Source of the DNA: Sordariomycetes sp. S80-01Y
Lineage: Eukaryota; Ascomycota; Sordariomycetes
Direction: 5' to 3'
Length of the DNA: 64,000 nucleotides
NCBI GenBank assembly: GCA_037042185.1
Contig: JAXQJY010000030.1
Coordinates: 2,108,001 to 2,172,000 of the forward strand
Part shown: positions 35,478 through 46,879 of the stretch, in pieces
Position numbering within the stretch: position 1 is the first letter of the stretch
Layout: each line of letters starts with the position of its first letter
The notes under the pieces: generated by a model
What the model saw: only the letters and a program-made list of their open reading frames with translations
What the model was told of the DNA's origin: nothing
Databases searched by the model: none
Program-made: the position numbers and the translations under genes

Positions 35478-36093
35478 ATGAGCTTCGTCACCAAGAGGGC
35501 GCTCTCCACGCTCATTCCCCCCAAGGTTGGTATCCTCGGTCAGATGCAGGCGGGTGAACTTCACTAACGAGTTCATAGGTCGCTTCGCCTAAGGTACGAG
35601 AACACATTCGAACAATCGATTTCCTTTCGAGTTGAACGCTATCCGGCCGCCGCGAGGGACAGTCATGCGTTGAACACCGCGATGCGAAGGAGCAGGCGAT
35701 GAACGAAGCCACCGAAGAACGAGGTGCTGACCACATGTATAGGCCATTGGCGGTGCCCCGGACGCTCTCCGTATGCAGCGCGTCGTCTCTTTCTACGAGA
35801 AGCTCCCCCGCGGTGCTGCTCCTGAGGTCAAGGCCAAGGGTCTCCTCGGACGCTACCAGGCCAAGCACTTTGGCAAGAACCCTTCAGCGAAGCGTATGTT
35901 TCTTCCTTGTTGACGTGGAGGAAATTATGGGATCACTGACGTTGTATAGCTGTCATCCACGCCCTGGCTTTCCTGATCGCTGTTGGTTACGCCCAGAACT
36001 ACTACTTCCATCTCCGTAAGTCTTTCTCGGAAATCGGCAATGTGGAAGTCACTGACGTGTGTTGCAGGCCACCACAAGAACAACGCTCACTAA
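35478..36093 (+). CDS. ATP17: F1Fo-ATP synthase subunit f
   Basis: A small membrane subunit of the Fo stator in the mitochondrial inner membrane. Five exons: 35478-35525, 35579-35593, 35743-35893, 35950-36015 and 36068-36093, giving 101 residues. Exon 2 is a 15-nt microexon coding VASPK. The protein opens with MSFVTKRALSTLIPPK, has the subunit f core RMQRVVSFYEKLPRG and LGRYQAKHFGKNPSAKP, one membrane helix (PVIHALAFLIAVGYAQNYYF) and a short basic tail (HLRHHKNNAH). All junction phases agree. Intron 2 (149 nt) is longer than the rest. Confidence 0.93.
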
Positions 36094-37055
36094 GCGTCGG
36101 TATTTTAAGCGTGGGTATGGAATGAAGAAGGATGCACGGATTAGCCTTGGGCTGTGTACATAACCTGGAGACTCTAGAGCGTTTCGCGCGCATAACAGGA
36201 TTCCCTTTGTACCTCTACGACCTTGTCCTCGTCTGACTCTTCGTGCCATTGCTGGTGACTGTCAGTCATACGCTATTGACTCTACTAGCCGCGTCGATTG
36301 TGTTTGTATGACAGGATGAAAAGGACAAGCAGGCTGAATGATGTAGCACGAAACTGAGCTCAGATCCACGGCATGGAGTAGAACCACGAGCGCCAGCAGC
36401 GACTGCTTATCTGTTTACAAGACTTCGTCCACCGGACTGCTTGGCGTAGAGCTGGCTACCGTAGCGGAAGACGATGCTTCACATGGCTGAGATGTTAGAC
36501 AGTAGTCATCTGGGCGTTCGAATGATTTGTAGTCCCTTTACGACGGTTTTCTAGCTGTTGAGCTCGTATGTATGTATAGCGATGTAAGGAGTCTAACCTG
36601 ATTCGTCGCCGAACAAAAATGGGGCGTCCAGGCACAGCTGAGCGCTGTCAACGCCTGAAGCGGCGCTGAAGCCGGAACAAGGAATCAGGTGCCCTGCAGC
36701 TTCCCCGAAAATCAGCACCTCAGCCCGAGCCACGTTCGACCCGACCCCGTCGACCGTTTCACTGGCACCTCACCACATCACCGCACACATCACCACTGCC
36801 GCCTCCATCGTCATCCCCTCGATTGGCCAACCTACGCGACAAGCCACGAGCGACGCATCGGCCCGCGACCATTTCTTTTGCCATCTTCCAAACGAAAGCC
36901 TTCAGCCCTAGCATCCAGCTCTGCCCCAAGCAGTGAGGCGTCACGCGGCTCTCGATCCGGACCCAGAAGCAAACGAAGCGACGAAACCAGATTTGTCGGC
37001 AGCAAACCAGTGGCCCTGAACGCAAAGCTTCTACAGCAGCGCTACCTCACGACGT
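36094..37055. other. Intergenic region ATP17 to unknown RGG gene
   Basis: About 960 bases. The frame 36689-37084 has only a GTG opening and no internal ATG, and overlaps the next gene, so it is taken as 5' leader. No RNA gene is recognised. Confidence 0.5.
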
Positions 37056-40000
37056 ATGATGGCCACGGCGCCCACCGTCAATGAACCTGCCGATGTGTCT
37101 GCCTCGACGAACCCTCAGCTTGTGAGTCAGGCCTGGCTCTGGACCCTTGCGACCATCGAGACCGAGGCATATCTTTGGACCCAACACTAATCATTGCACA
37201 GAACAGCTCTGCCAGCGATGTCGACGCCGCTTCACCGGCAGTAAATGGTGTCGCAAGCCACGATGAAGTCGAGAACAAGCACATCACCAATATCGAGGAT
37301 AATGTCGACTCTGCCAACGCCAGCGCAAGCGGGGGATCAGATACGGAGGCTGGCAAGGCAAAGGACGGAGACAAGAATCACGTCCGCACCGGCTCAACAG
37401 CAAAGAAGCCCACTACTTTCAAGGCCGTATCCGTCAATAAGAAGTTCCTCGCTTCCAAGGCCCCGGCGCCGAGCACGACGCCCAAGCTTAGCGATGCGAA
37501 GCCGACATCGAGCACGCCGCCACCGACAGGATCTGCTGTTCTAGGTCGACCACGATTGGTGGCAAAGACTGGCAGCGGAACTGGAGCTGGGTCCCAGCGA
37601 CTGGGAGGTGCAAATGGTGGGAAAACTTCAGCTCCTCCGGATGGCAGTGCTGTCTGGAACAAGAACAAAGGTAGGTCTGCTGGAGAGTGAGTGGCTAAGG
37701 AGTACTGACGTCCCGCAGCGACCCCGCCTGCCGATCAGAAGAAGTTAAACGACGAGGACCTGAAGAAGAAGTATGGAATTCACATGGCTGATCGTTTGCA
37801 ACTCGAAGAGACGTCAGGGCAGAACAAGTGGGCCGACATAGATGACGATGACGAAGACTGGGCCCCCGAAGAGATCACTTGGACCGATGGCACGAAGACG
37901 ACGCTGCCTCATACTGACGAGGCTGCTCCCCCGACCGCCCCCGAACCGGTGAGCTCGAAGACCCAAACGCCGCCGCCGTCGACTTCGCCTGCTCCTCCAA
38001 CCGCTGTTCCGCAACAACGGCAAGGGCTCCCGAGTGGCAGAGGTATGATTCTTAACAAGGGTAGCGCACCGGAGAAGCCCTCAAATGCCTCGAAACCTAC
38101 CGTCCAACAATCGGCAGCAAAGTCGCCGTGGGCGACTCTACCTCCAGTGGAAAAGACGTCGCCAGTAGTGTCTGAGCCGGCACAGCCCACGTCTCGAGGT
38201 CCCATGAATCAGCAATGGTCTCAGAAAGGCCCAGCTCCACCGGGACCTCACATGAGAGAGATCTCAGCGGACGACTTCAGCCGCTCGTCTTGGCGAGGAG
38301 AAGGTCAGGGCAACAGGGAGCTCTTCAATTCCCAGTCGGGTCGCTATGAACCGGTACCCGAACGCCGCGGGTCCCTGAGGCCCGACCAGCCGAAGCACCC
38401 TGCGGTCTTGCAACGTCCTGCTGGAAGCGAGCATCCTGAGCCATCGAGCGCGTTCCAAACTCATAGATCATCGCAAGAAGGCCACTTTGGGAGGCGTAGG
38501 GGGTCGTCCAATGTCAGCGGCGGAAGCGGTTCGTTCTATCAGCGTCCTGGAAAAGGAAGTGATGGCCATATGCCACCTCCTGAGCTATCCGGTGGTGTTA
38601 GGAGGCCATCTTTTGCAGTCTCCTCTGAAGGGCCTGCGTCTCCAGCGCTCTCCAACGCTGGTCTGAACCGTGGCTACCAACAAGCTCAGCAGGGCCACCC
38701 ACCACGGCCGTCACCTGGGGCTAACTTTGCAACGCCTCACCATGCTGGTCACCAACCAGATGTAGCACCTCACGCGCCGGCGCCTCAGTCGCAGAACGAT
38801 GTCGAGTACCAGGCTAAGCTCATGAAAGAAAGCCGAGAGGCTGCACGCAAGCGTCGGCTTGAGGAAGAGGCTAGGCTGGAAGCCGAGAAAAAGGAACGCA
38901 TCCGCAAGAAGCTGGAAGCAATGGGCCCGCCTCCCGAGAAAAAGCCAAAGGAAGCATCACCTGTGGAACAGCCGCTCAAGCCTACCCAAATTCAGCAGCG
39001 AGAACGCGTCGAGCCATCCGACAAGCCCCAGCCGCCTACTGGATCTCAACATGCTGGCGAGGGTGCCGAGAACCAGGTGCCACAGGGTTCGCGAGTACCA
39101 CCGAATAAGCGGCCAGGTGCCCAGCCCGAATCCAACAGGCCTCCTGCGACCGCGCCACGTAGATTGTCGCATGGACAGGAACAGAGGCAACCCCCCTCGT
39201 GGACTGGCTCTGGACCTCCTCCTCCTGGAACTAGCACTACTTCACGACCTCCTGGGTTCACTTCTTGGGCTGGATCTCAGCCGCCGCGAAATGTCTGGGG
39301 CGCTCCAAACAACAATCATGGCCTCGGAAACGGCACTTTCAACCCTTCACTGGGACCAATGCTACAAGACTCTACTGTAGCACCGCCGCAGTCTGCAAAG
39401 GGTCCGTCGCCCATTGCGCCGCCTAGCATGTCCCGGGAGCCCTCACAAGGCCGCCAGCCCCAGCCTCCGGCTCCGATAGGCTCGCGACCAAATAACTACC
39501 AGCGAGACCCAAGTCTTACGAGCAAGTGGGTCAGCTCAGTCGCCGACAATGACAAGAGGATCCAAGCCGAGAGAATCGCGGACAAGGTGGAGAGAGAGCG
39601 CCAGTTGGCAGAGCGCGGCATGAAGCCTGAGGATGGTCAACCCGCCATAAAGGAGACTTGGCGACAAGTACAGGTCAACGATGACGGCCACAGGCACACG
39701 GTATCCTCAAGAAACTCCAGGGTTGGTAACACCTGGCAAGCTCCTGGTAACGGGCTCCAGCAGCCTCGTGAGGCAAATAGGCCTCACTCGCACCCCGGTG
39801 TTATTGGCTCAGCGCCTCAGGGACTGAAGACATCTCGCTTCTTCCCCGCGAGGGATGTCCGCCTAGAGACTGTCTCGCGACCAGGTTCGCCAACACCACC
39901 CCCACCTACCATGGAGGGACACCCAGTCTACGAAGGGGACATTACTCATCCTAACGTTTCGCTCCCCAAGCCCCATCCTGTGGTCAAGCTCCCGCCGTCA

Positions 40001-40810
40001 GCTTCAGCTGCAGCTGCTCAGTCCAAAGCTCCTGTCCCCCGCCAGACGTCGATGGCCGGGACGAAGCCGCCGTCCTATAAGGATGCTGCTGCGGCTACTC
40101 CGCCAACTGCGCCTCGCGGCCGCATTGGTGCCGGTGGTAATGAGGCCGCTTGGCAACAGAAGTTCAACAAGCTGCTGAGCAATGATGCCGCCCACAGGTC
40201 TGCGGCTATTGATGCCTCTAGCAAAAGGGCATTGGACTATTCCTACCCCATTGACTCGGCTACCGTATCTCTGCCGGGAGGACATCATGCTGGAGGTTTG
40301 GCTCGCTCCGCACTCGTCGAATCAAAGCCCATGGCGGAAGAGTGCTTCGATGAACCCGAAATGGGCTCGTTACCTCTGGTGAAGGTCCCGCGCGTCGCAC
40401 CCGACGCGCTCTGGCAGCCTGCTGAACCTTCCTCCCTGAAGCCGCTCCACAAGCGATGGCAGGTCACCCCTCGTGTCATTGAATCCATCTACTTCCACAC
40501 CGACGTCGCAAATGGTGTTCAAACCATCCGTATCTCGATCCCTGGGATGACAGCCCACCGGACCGTCAGCATGCCCTTCACTAGCGGCCGCGGAAGAGGC
40601 AAACGTGGCAGAGGCGGCAACCGCGGCAAGGACAGACGCGAGAGCTCAGTCACTGCCCACGAGCCCGCCGCTGAGTCGGCGACCAGCCCCGGACCATCGC
40701 CAGCTGAGCGCGGTGGACGAGGCAGAGGGCGTGGTCGCGCTTACCGTGGTCGGGGGTCAGATTGGGGTCGCAGAGAGTCTGCGCAGGGACAGTCGGCGCT
40801 GCAGACTTAG
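37056..40810 (+). CDS. Large low-complexity protein with acidic WADIDDDDEDW block and C-terminal RGG box; function unknown
   Basis: Exons are 37056-37121, 37202-37670 and 37719-40810 (introns 80 and 48 nt), giving 1208 residues. I do not recognise a named family. Visible parts: a Ser/Ala/Thr-rich N-terminus; KPTTFKAVSVNKKFLASKA; a Gly-rich patch; DEDLKKKYGIHMADRL followed by the acidic WADIDDDDEDWAPEEITW; about 700 Pro/Gln/Ser-rich disordered residues; a charged coiled coil (ESREAARKRRLEEEARLEAEKKERIRKK, given in part; about residues 365-400); and ordered-looking islands near the end (WQQKFNKLLSN, WQVTPRVIESIYFHTDVANG). The C-terminus is RGG/RGR-rich (RGRGKRGRGGNRG, GRGRGRAYRGRG). That composition suggests a cytoplasmic RNA-binding or RNP-granule protein; this is inference from composition only. 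Confidence 0.8.
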
Positions 40811-41664
40811 GAGTCCTGCGAGCAGCAGACGAGGAGCTCGGCGGAAGCCCCCAGGAGAATGACCACACAGCCGTAATCAGCGGCTAGCAACCTGGATATG
40901 AACCCCATGGTCTCATCAAAGGTTGGATGTATACCCGATGCATCTTGTCTATTCTAGACTTGTACAACCCTACCCCGGATACGCAATGAGTTTCCGGTCG
41001 ACGTCAACAATGGCGTCTTTTTATTGCATTTGGAGAGCATGTAATGTTCGACGGTGCCTTTTCTTGCTTCTTCTTCTTCCCTGCATGCCTGTTTGCTGCC
41101 TTCTCCGCGCGTTATCTTGAAACTACTACTACTACTACTACAACTACTACTACTACTGGCCATGCGATGGCGAGGGGGCCATGTTCAGAGGCCCCTTAGG
41201 AGCTAATTCGGTGGCAGCCAAGGCCCACTGTCCTAAATCTGTCCCCGCTTCGTCTCAAAGCGACGAGATAGGTCTTGACGAGAAGAGAGCTCATGACTGG
41301 GATGGGCACATGAAGGGGCTTTTGAGATGACTGGGACGGATGTATGGATGAATGGGCACATTCCTGTGTGAGATAGTCGAGGGGTTTTTGCAGAAACAAC
41401 GCGAGGAAACTTCTCAACCTGCTGGTCTCTTGATGCTTTCCTGTGAATGTGTTCGCGGCTGATCGTGGACAACCCAAGGTATAATAATCTTGCACGTCAA
41501 TCGTTGAACACGTACGTGTGTATTGTATAAACAGTGCATCTCGACTTACTCAAGCAGTTGTACGGACTCCAGACTCCCTCCGACCCTGCCCTTAACCTTG
41601 GCTGACATCCATTCATAAAATCATCCTAGCCCCCCGCCAATTCCATTTACACCACATGTCAAGA
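40811..41664. other. Convergent 3' region with ACT microsatellite
   Basis: Lies between two converging stop codons (unknown RGG gene and MCM6). It contains an ACT trinucleotide repeat and otherwise nothing recognisable. Confidence 0.5.
41122..41157. repeat. Trinucleotide microsatellite (ACT)12, interrupted once
   Basis: Twelve ACT-register units, with one ACA interruption, in the convergent non-coding gap. Confidence 0.9.
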
Positions 41665-44593
41665 TCAGAATTCGTCCACCGCACAGTTGGGGTGCAGCAC
41701 GTAGACGACGCGTCCAGAGGCCGCCGCGCTGCCCTCTGCAGACTCGCCATCCGTCAAGCCTTCGCCTCGAAGAGCCATGAGGATATTGTCCTATCTCTGT
41801 TAGCGCCTTGGTGCATTTCCGATGTGAGATTGGGGTAAACATACCTTGACCATCTTCTTCAACACCATGTTCGCCAATGTCTTCTCCCTGTGATAGTCTT
41901 CTTCCCCTTCCATCTCATCCTCCATGCTCTCGAGGTACCAGCTTATCAAGGTTTCGCCCTCGACACCGTCCCCGCTATCACTCTCGTCGTCCTTGATCCT
42001 CTGGACGAAGGCATTGACCATCTGGATGTATTTCTCATACGTAATGGTGTGTTTCTTCTTCGCACCGCCTTCGGCTTGCGCATGGGCGGTCTCGCCGTCT
42101 TCCTCCATGGCATCCGCGCCTTCTGCTTCAGCCGCAGCACGGAGAAGCGCGGCAGCGTCTTCGGCGGCTTCATCATCGTCGACTTCCACGTCGTCGTGTT
42201 CGACGGAGATGATACTCGAACGCAGTAACGTGTACGCTTCGACGACCATCTCGGGAGAGATCTCCTCGGTACAATTTACCTTGGCGATGGCCTCCGAGAG
42301 ACGAATCATGGACTCTAGCTGACGCACAGTGATACGATAGGAGTTCTTGCCCACGCCACCCTGCGCGTCGTCCGCACGAAGGTCTTTGTACTTCTGCACC
42401 AGAACCTCTTTGGCCTCGGGGGTGAACTCAGGACGGAATGTGCGGGCAAAGCGGATGTAGCGCTGGAGCTGCTCGGTGCTGAACTCTGGCTCGACGGCAT
42501 CATCGCGAAGCTGGTGAATGCCGACGATGTGCTCTGCCAGGTGACGGTCGGATGATTCGTTGCACTCGTCAAGAACAACGAAAAAGAGATCGAAACGGGA
42601 CATGATGGGCGCGGACATGTTGATGTTAGCCCGAAGGGTTGTCTTGCGGTTGTATCGTCCGCCCACGGGGTTGGCGGCCGCAAGGATGGAGGTTCGAGCG
42701 TTGAGTGTGGCTTGAATACCAGCCTTTGCAATGGAGATGGTTTGCTGTTCCATGGCTTCGTGGATCGCGACTTGATCGGCAATGTCCATCTTGTCGAACT
42801 CATCAATGGCGCAGACGCCATTGTCTGCCAGCATGAGGGCTCCGGCCTCGATGGTAAACTCGCCCGTCTCCTCGTCCTTGATTACAGCGGCTGTGAGACC
42901 GGCGGCAGAAGAGGCCTTGCCAGAAGTGTAGACAGCACGTGGTGCGAAGGAGCACACATACTTCAAGAATTGCGACTTGGAGGTTGAAGGATCACCGACG
43001 ATGCAGATGTTGATGTCGCCTCGAAGTTGCATGCCTTCGGGTGTCTGTTTGTGAACACCGGACATAAGCTGGAGGAGAAGCCCCTTCTTCACATACTCGT
43101 GACCGTAGACCATCGGGGCGATGGAGTTGACGAGGCGAGAATAGATACGGTCACCGTGAACCATGGTTCGGAGGTCCTCGATTTCTGCCGTGTTCATCGA
43201 GGCCAGGACGCTGGTCTGGGCTTCTTCGACGGTTTGCTCGATCTCCGTCGACTGGTTTTGAGTAAGGGCGTTGACGATCTCGGCTGCTGTGCTCGTTGAA
43301 GACTGACCCGCTGTGGTGGTATCAGGGACAACCATGCAGCCCAAGAAAGCCAGGCGGTATGTGAGATCGCGGACACCCAATGCCCTGAGGCCAGTGACAC
43401 CATTTCCACCGACATCATTGTTCTGCCCACCTCCCCGGTCGTCACGAACAGACATAGGCTTGTTGCCTGGCATGCTCAACTGACTGACGTCCGGCACGAC
43501 AATGAGCTGACCCGTGAATATGCACTTCTCACCAGCCTTTGCACGGTCCACGATCTCACCGCGCAGGATCACATCCATTGTCCTGGGCATACTGCCCGTC
43601 GGGATCTCTGAGCTGTTCTCCTGAACTCGACACTTTTGCCAATCAACGAACGTGCTCCGGCGGATGTCCAATTGCCAGGCGAATCGATTCTGGCACGTTT
43701 GGTTGGGACATTGCGTAGGCTCGGTGTATCGGTATGTCTGCTCCACATTCTCGATGACAGCACGGCAGGCTTCGCAAACAAAGGTAGCGAGGTGAAGCTC
43801 TGGTCGGACTTCAGATGTCCTTGTGACAGTTCCAGACATGGACAATAGCTGCCCGATATTATTCGATCGCAACGAGCGAACCCTGCTGACCAAGGGGAGG
43901 TTGTAGAAGGCCAATGTGAAGATCTTGTCCGTCTGCTGATGGGCAGTCCTTGAGTTGAACTCCGAGTCCGTGCCATTGCTGGCACTGACTTGGCTTGCCG
44001 CCGAACTTCCCATCTTACTTGAGCTCGCTGGTTGGCGATGCTCCTTGAAGTATTCCGGCTCGTACTTGGCGATGCAGTTGTTTAGTGCGCTGATGATATA
44101 TGGGTAGACTCGGTAGTGATGCAGGATCAAAGCCTCTGCCAGATGTTGGTTGAAGGACTGCACGTGCTTGAAGTCGATGTAGAGAGTCGAGAGGCCGTAG
44201 ACCTTGAGGTTTCGAATTTGGCCCACGTAGTGTTTGTCGCTTGTCACAGCGCTGGATGCTGGCGTGCTGGCGAGAAATTCTTCTGCGAAGCTATCATAAA
44301 GTAAGTCGCCATTTGATCTCTTCAAAGATGTTAACCTACTTTTCTAAGAAATTCTCAAACTCTCGACCCGTAGATGCACCAATGCTGTCCACCTTGGGGT
44401 CCGCGAGCCTTGCATTGGGCCGGCGCGATCCACCGGGAATCTGATCGTCCTCGAAGCCATCCTCACCGTCACTGTGTGCGCCTGCGCTTTCTGAGGGAGG
44501 ACCTCGAGGTCGGGCTGAGGAAGAGGAGGGGAAGCCGCCGCGAGGGGTTGCGGCGTCCGACATGGGGAAGCCGGCGTCGCTTGAGGCCGCCAT
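41665..44593 (-). CDS. MCM6: DNA replication licensing factor MCM6
   Basis: A subunit of the hexameric MCM2-7 replicative helicase. Exons are 44593-44340, 44290-41845 and 41790-41665 (introns 49 and 54 nt), giving 941 residues. The N-terminal A domain is followed by a zinc-binding C4 motif (CEAC...CPNQTC) and the OB fold. The AAA+ core has the MCM6-type Walker A GDPSTSKS (G517, K523), Walker B and IDEFDKMD, and the arginine finger in MSRFDLFF. VDWQKCRVQENSSEIPTGSMPR is characteristic of MCM6. The C-terminal winged-helix region ends with YVLHPNCAVDEF, supplied by the last exon. Putative MluI cell-cycle boxes lie 160-190 bases upstream. Confidence 0.96.
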
Positions 44594-45437
44594 TGTGTAG
44601 AATCGCAGCGCAAGTGTCGGTTACCAGTGCAGAAGCGAGTTGGGATATGTATGTCGCAGGCTGGGCGGGAGACGAAGGCGACGACGAGGCAATGCGAATG
44701 TTAAGGGAGTATCGACTGGGACGAAGGTGGTGGTGGAGTTGCGTCGATCTTCGCGCGTCAAAAACGCGGTCAGGACGCGTCGAGGGGCTCTTGCCGCGCG
44801 ACTTTAATTGATTGCATGGCGCTAGTCCCAAACGGTGTCCCTCATTGAAAAAGGGGCAGTGGAAAAAGGGGCAGATGGCTTCCCGAATTGCAAAAGCCTA
44901 GCTCAAATCGATGTAGACTTAGGTAACTTAGGCAATGATACTGGTACTGTAACTGGAAAGAGTGTTGTCTACGGCTTGGCGAACTGTCTTCTCGTCGGGT
45001 TGCCACTTGCATCAATGGTCAATATCGCGCCGTCCCTTTCTTAGAGGACTTTACAATTAGTTTAAAGAGGCATCATCATGTACAATGATTCATTTCAGTT
45101 CGTCATTCATGAATTCTAGGCTTCTGAGCGGGCGTGCGTGCTGAGCGATCCAGCGACGCCCTCCTCGCTTCCTTAGATAATGCCGCCTTCAACCCTACAG
45201 CCTCGGACCCGTGTAATCCGATCCTGCTCTCGCGCCACCGGCATCAGATTGACATCGCTTTGCCGGAAGTAAAAATTCCGACGCCCTTAGCATAGTGGGT
45301 TGAGCTTCGAGCATCAACATCTGACACATCACTCTCTCGACAGCGTCTTCCCAACTTGGAATCTCGGGTGTTTTTCCAGCAGGTCGTAGTAGACGGCTTC
45401 ACCATTCGGCGAGCTCTGCTTGTTCGTAGGGCCCAGA
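44594..45437. other. Intergenic region MCM6 promoter to RNase H2C 3' end
   Basis: Apart from the cell-cycle boxes near 44754-44780 there is no gene. The open frame 44835-45044 starts with GTG and has no ATG. No tRNA fold was found. Confidence 0.5.
44754..44780. promoter_or_regulatory. MluI cell-cycle box cluster upstream of MCM6
   Basis: ACGCG on the minus strand at 44754-44758, ACGCG on the plus strand at 44764-44768, and the palindrome ACGCGT at 44775-44780, about 160-190 bases upstream of the MCM6 ATG. This is the MBF (Mbp1-Swi6) binding core known from yeasts to drive G1/S genes, including MCM genes. Confidence 0.55.
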
Positions 45438-45954
45438 TCACTTTTCTGCCTTCCCATCCTTATCTTCCCACGAGTGAATCTTCTCCGCAGCCCCTAACCA
45501 CTCCTCCACACCCCTCATAAACGCATCGTCCTCAGTCCTTGCCAGCTTCTCGTGGCCCCAGACCACAAGCTCATCAAACTCTGCAGTCACAGCCATCTTG
45601 CCCACCTCAGTCGTTTCCTGCAGATCGTCGTCTGCATCGCCCGCGACTGCTTGTTGCTCGTTGGCCTTTCGCTCGAGGATGACGCCGCGGTGGGTTGCTG
45701 GGAGGGAGAGGGGTTGGCCGTGAAGTTTGCGGCCGCGGAAATAGGCTTCTTTAGTTCCTTCTGGGGACGAGGTTAGGACAATTGCGGCGCAGAGCAGTGT
45801 TTCAAGTAGTCAATGTACCTGGTGTGTCTGTCGGCTTCCAGTAAGTGTCTACGGGGTCGATCGGACCGTCATGGTGGACGCGACACGGGAGGAGATTAGC
45901 AACGGCTTTCGAGGCCGAGCTCGGCTCATGGATTGTGATTGATGGTTGCGACAT
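45438..45954 (-). CDS. RNH203: Ribonuclease H2 subunit C
   Basis: A structural subunit of RNase H2, which removes ribonucleotides from DNA and RNA of RNA:DNA hybrids in the nucleus. Exons are 45954-45819 and 45760-45438 (58 nt intron), giving 152 residues. Subunit C marks are NLLPCRVHHDGPI (about 21-33), YWKP, and after the splice AYFRGRKLHGQPLSLP and THRGVILERK. The C-terminal helix has FDELVVWGHEK. Neither exon alone makes a convincing open frame; splicing joins TDTP to EGTKEAYFRGR. An ACGCGT and an ACGCGC hexamer lie 79-95 bases upstream of the start. Confidence 0.9.
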
Positions 45955-46032
45955 TTGTCGTGATTGATTAGAAACGAGTAGTCAATAACGTGTAGCGTGA
46001 TGCTGGTCGAGATCAACGATGGCTTGTGGAAG

Positions 46033-46048
46033 ACGCGCCTAGACGCGT
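46033..46048. promoter_or_regulatory. MluI cell-cycle boxes upstream of RNase H2C
   Basis: ACGCGC at 46033-46038 and ACGCGT at 46043-46048, about 80-95 bases before the RNH203 ATG. This is the same MBF core as upstream of MCM6. Confidence 0.45.
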
Positions 46049-46346
46049 TAAGTGAAGATGGTGCGGATAAGATAAGCCCCCGGCTCGGCGCCGGCCCCCT
46101 CGGCATTAGTGGGGCACCCTCGAGCCTGACCGGCGCATACGTTCGAACACCATCAGGTCTTCAACTTGAGCTACCAGTCCTTGGATTTCCATTTTCCTTG
46201 TGGATTTTATGAAGATCAGTGCTGGAGGGGAGGGGCTCTTGTTTTACCATCGGTGTTTTCCTAGAGCCGAACCCCGAAGCCGGCACACCTACCCGTCCCC
46301 TCCAGGCCAAGCTAGTGCTTCGTAGGTACCTCAACCCCCTTGTTCC

Positions 46347-46686
46347 TCACCTCGCCCTACCCGTGTCGATGACATCAAGACTCTGCCGCCCCAACGATCC
46401 CAAGCGCAGAGTCACTTTCCCACCATCTGGCACCTCCAGGCGCCAATCGACCGGAATAGGAAACCTCACCGCTTCCCCTCCCGCCAGGATGGGACATGTC
46501 CGGTAAGTTCCTGGTGGGAAAGTCGTCGTCCTTCTCCAATCTGACCCGTGTAAGTGGTTGACGGCTGCAGCGGGCATGGAGGCATCACCACTCACATGCG
46601 CGGTCACGCCCCACGACCAAGGTGTCATTGATAATAGCTCGGATTTCCATATTTTCTCCGATTGTCGAGAGCTTTTCGGACGCCAT
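46347..46686 (-). CDS. Possible small spliced gene, unknown family
   Basis: Exons 46686-46596 and 46540-46347 would code for 94 residues. The intron is 55 nt, with a good GTGAGT donor and a CAG acceptor. Without splicing the frame from the ATG ends a few codons later; with splicing it continues for 64 more codons. The protein opens MASEKLSTIGENMEIRAI, then reads RRTTTFPPGTYRTCPILAGG and FPIPVDWRLEVPDGGKVTL (a beta-strand-like pattern). I know no family for it. A possible second donor (GTGAGG) lies just before the stop, so the true C-terminus may differ. It could also be a chance frame within an untranslated region. Confidence 0.35.
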
Positions 46687-46879
46687 GTCTTAGATTAAGG
46701 GTAAGCTTCGAGGCTGCTCCCCACCGCTCCGGCTGGTTCTGATTTGTGTGTCCCCGACGCTTCTGTTCTTCCACCAATTTGTAACCGTCTGGCACTGCCA
46801 ATTGATGCCGTGATACCTTCATTCTACGCTTTGTTGATCTTAGAGCTTTCCAAGTTAACCTTGTGTGCTGCGCTCAGCA

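Noticed and set aside
36689-37084. A 131-codon frame before the unknown RGG gene
   Set aside because: GTG opening, no internal ATG, and overlap with the start of the next gene; best taken as 5' leader.
44835-45044. A 69-codon plus-strand frame upstream of MCM6
   Set aside because: No ATG, no splice logic, no family; contains a short direct repeat (AAAAAGGGGCAG-type) that likely arose by chance.
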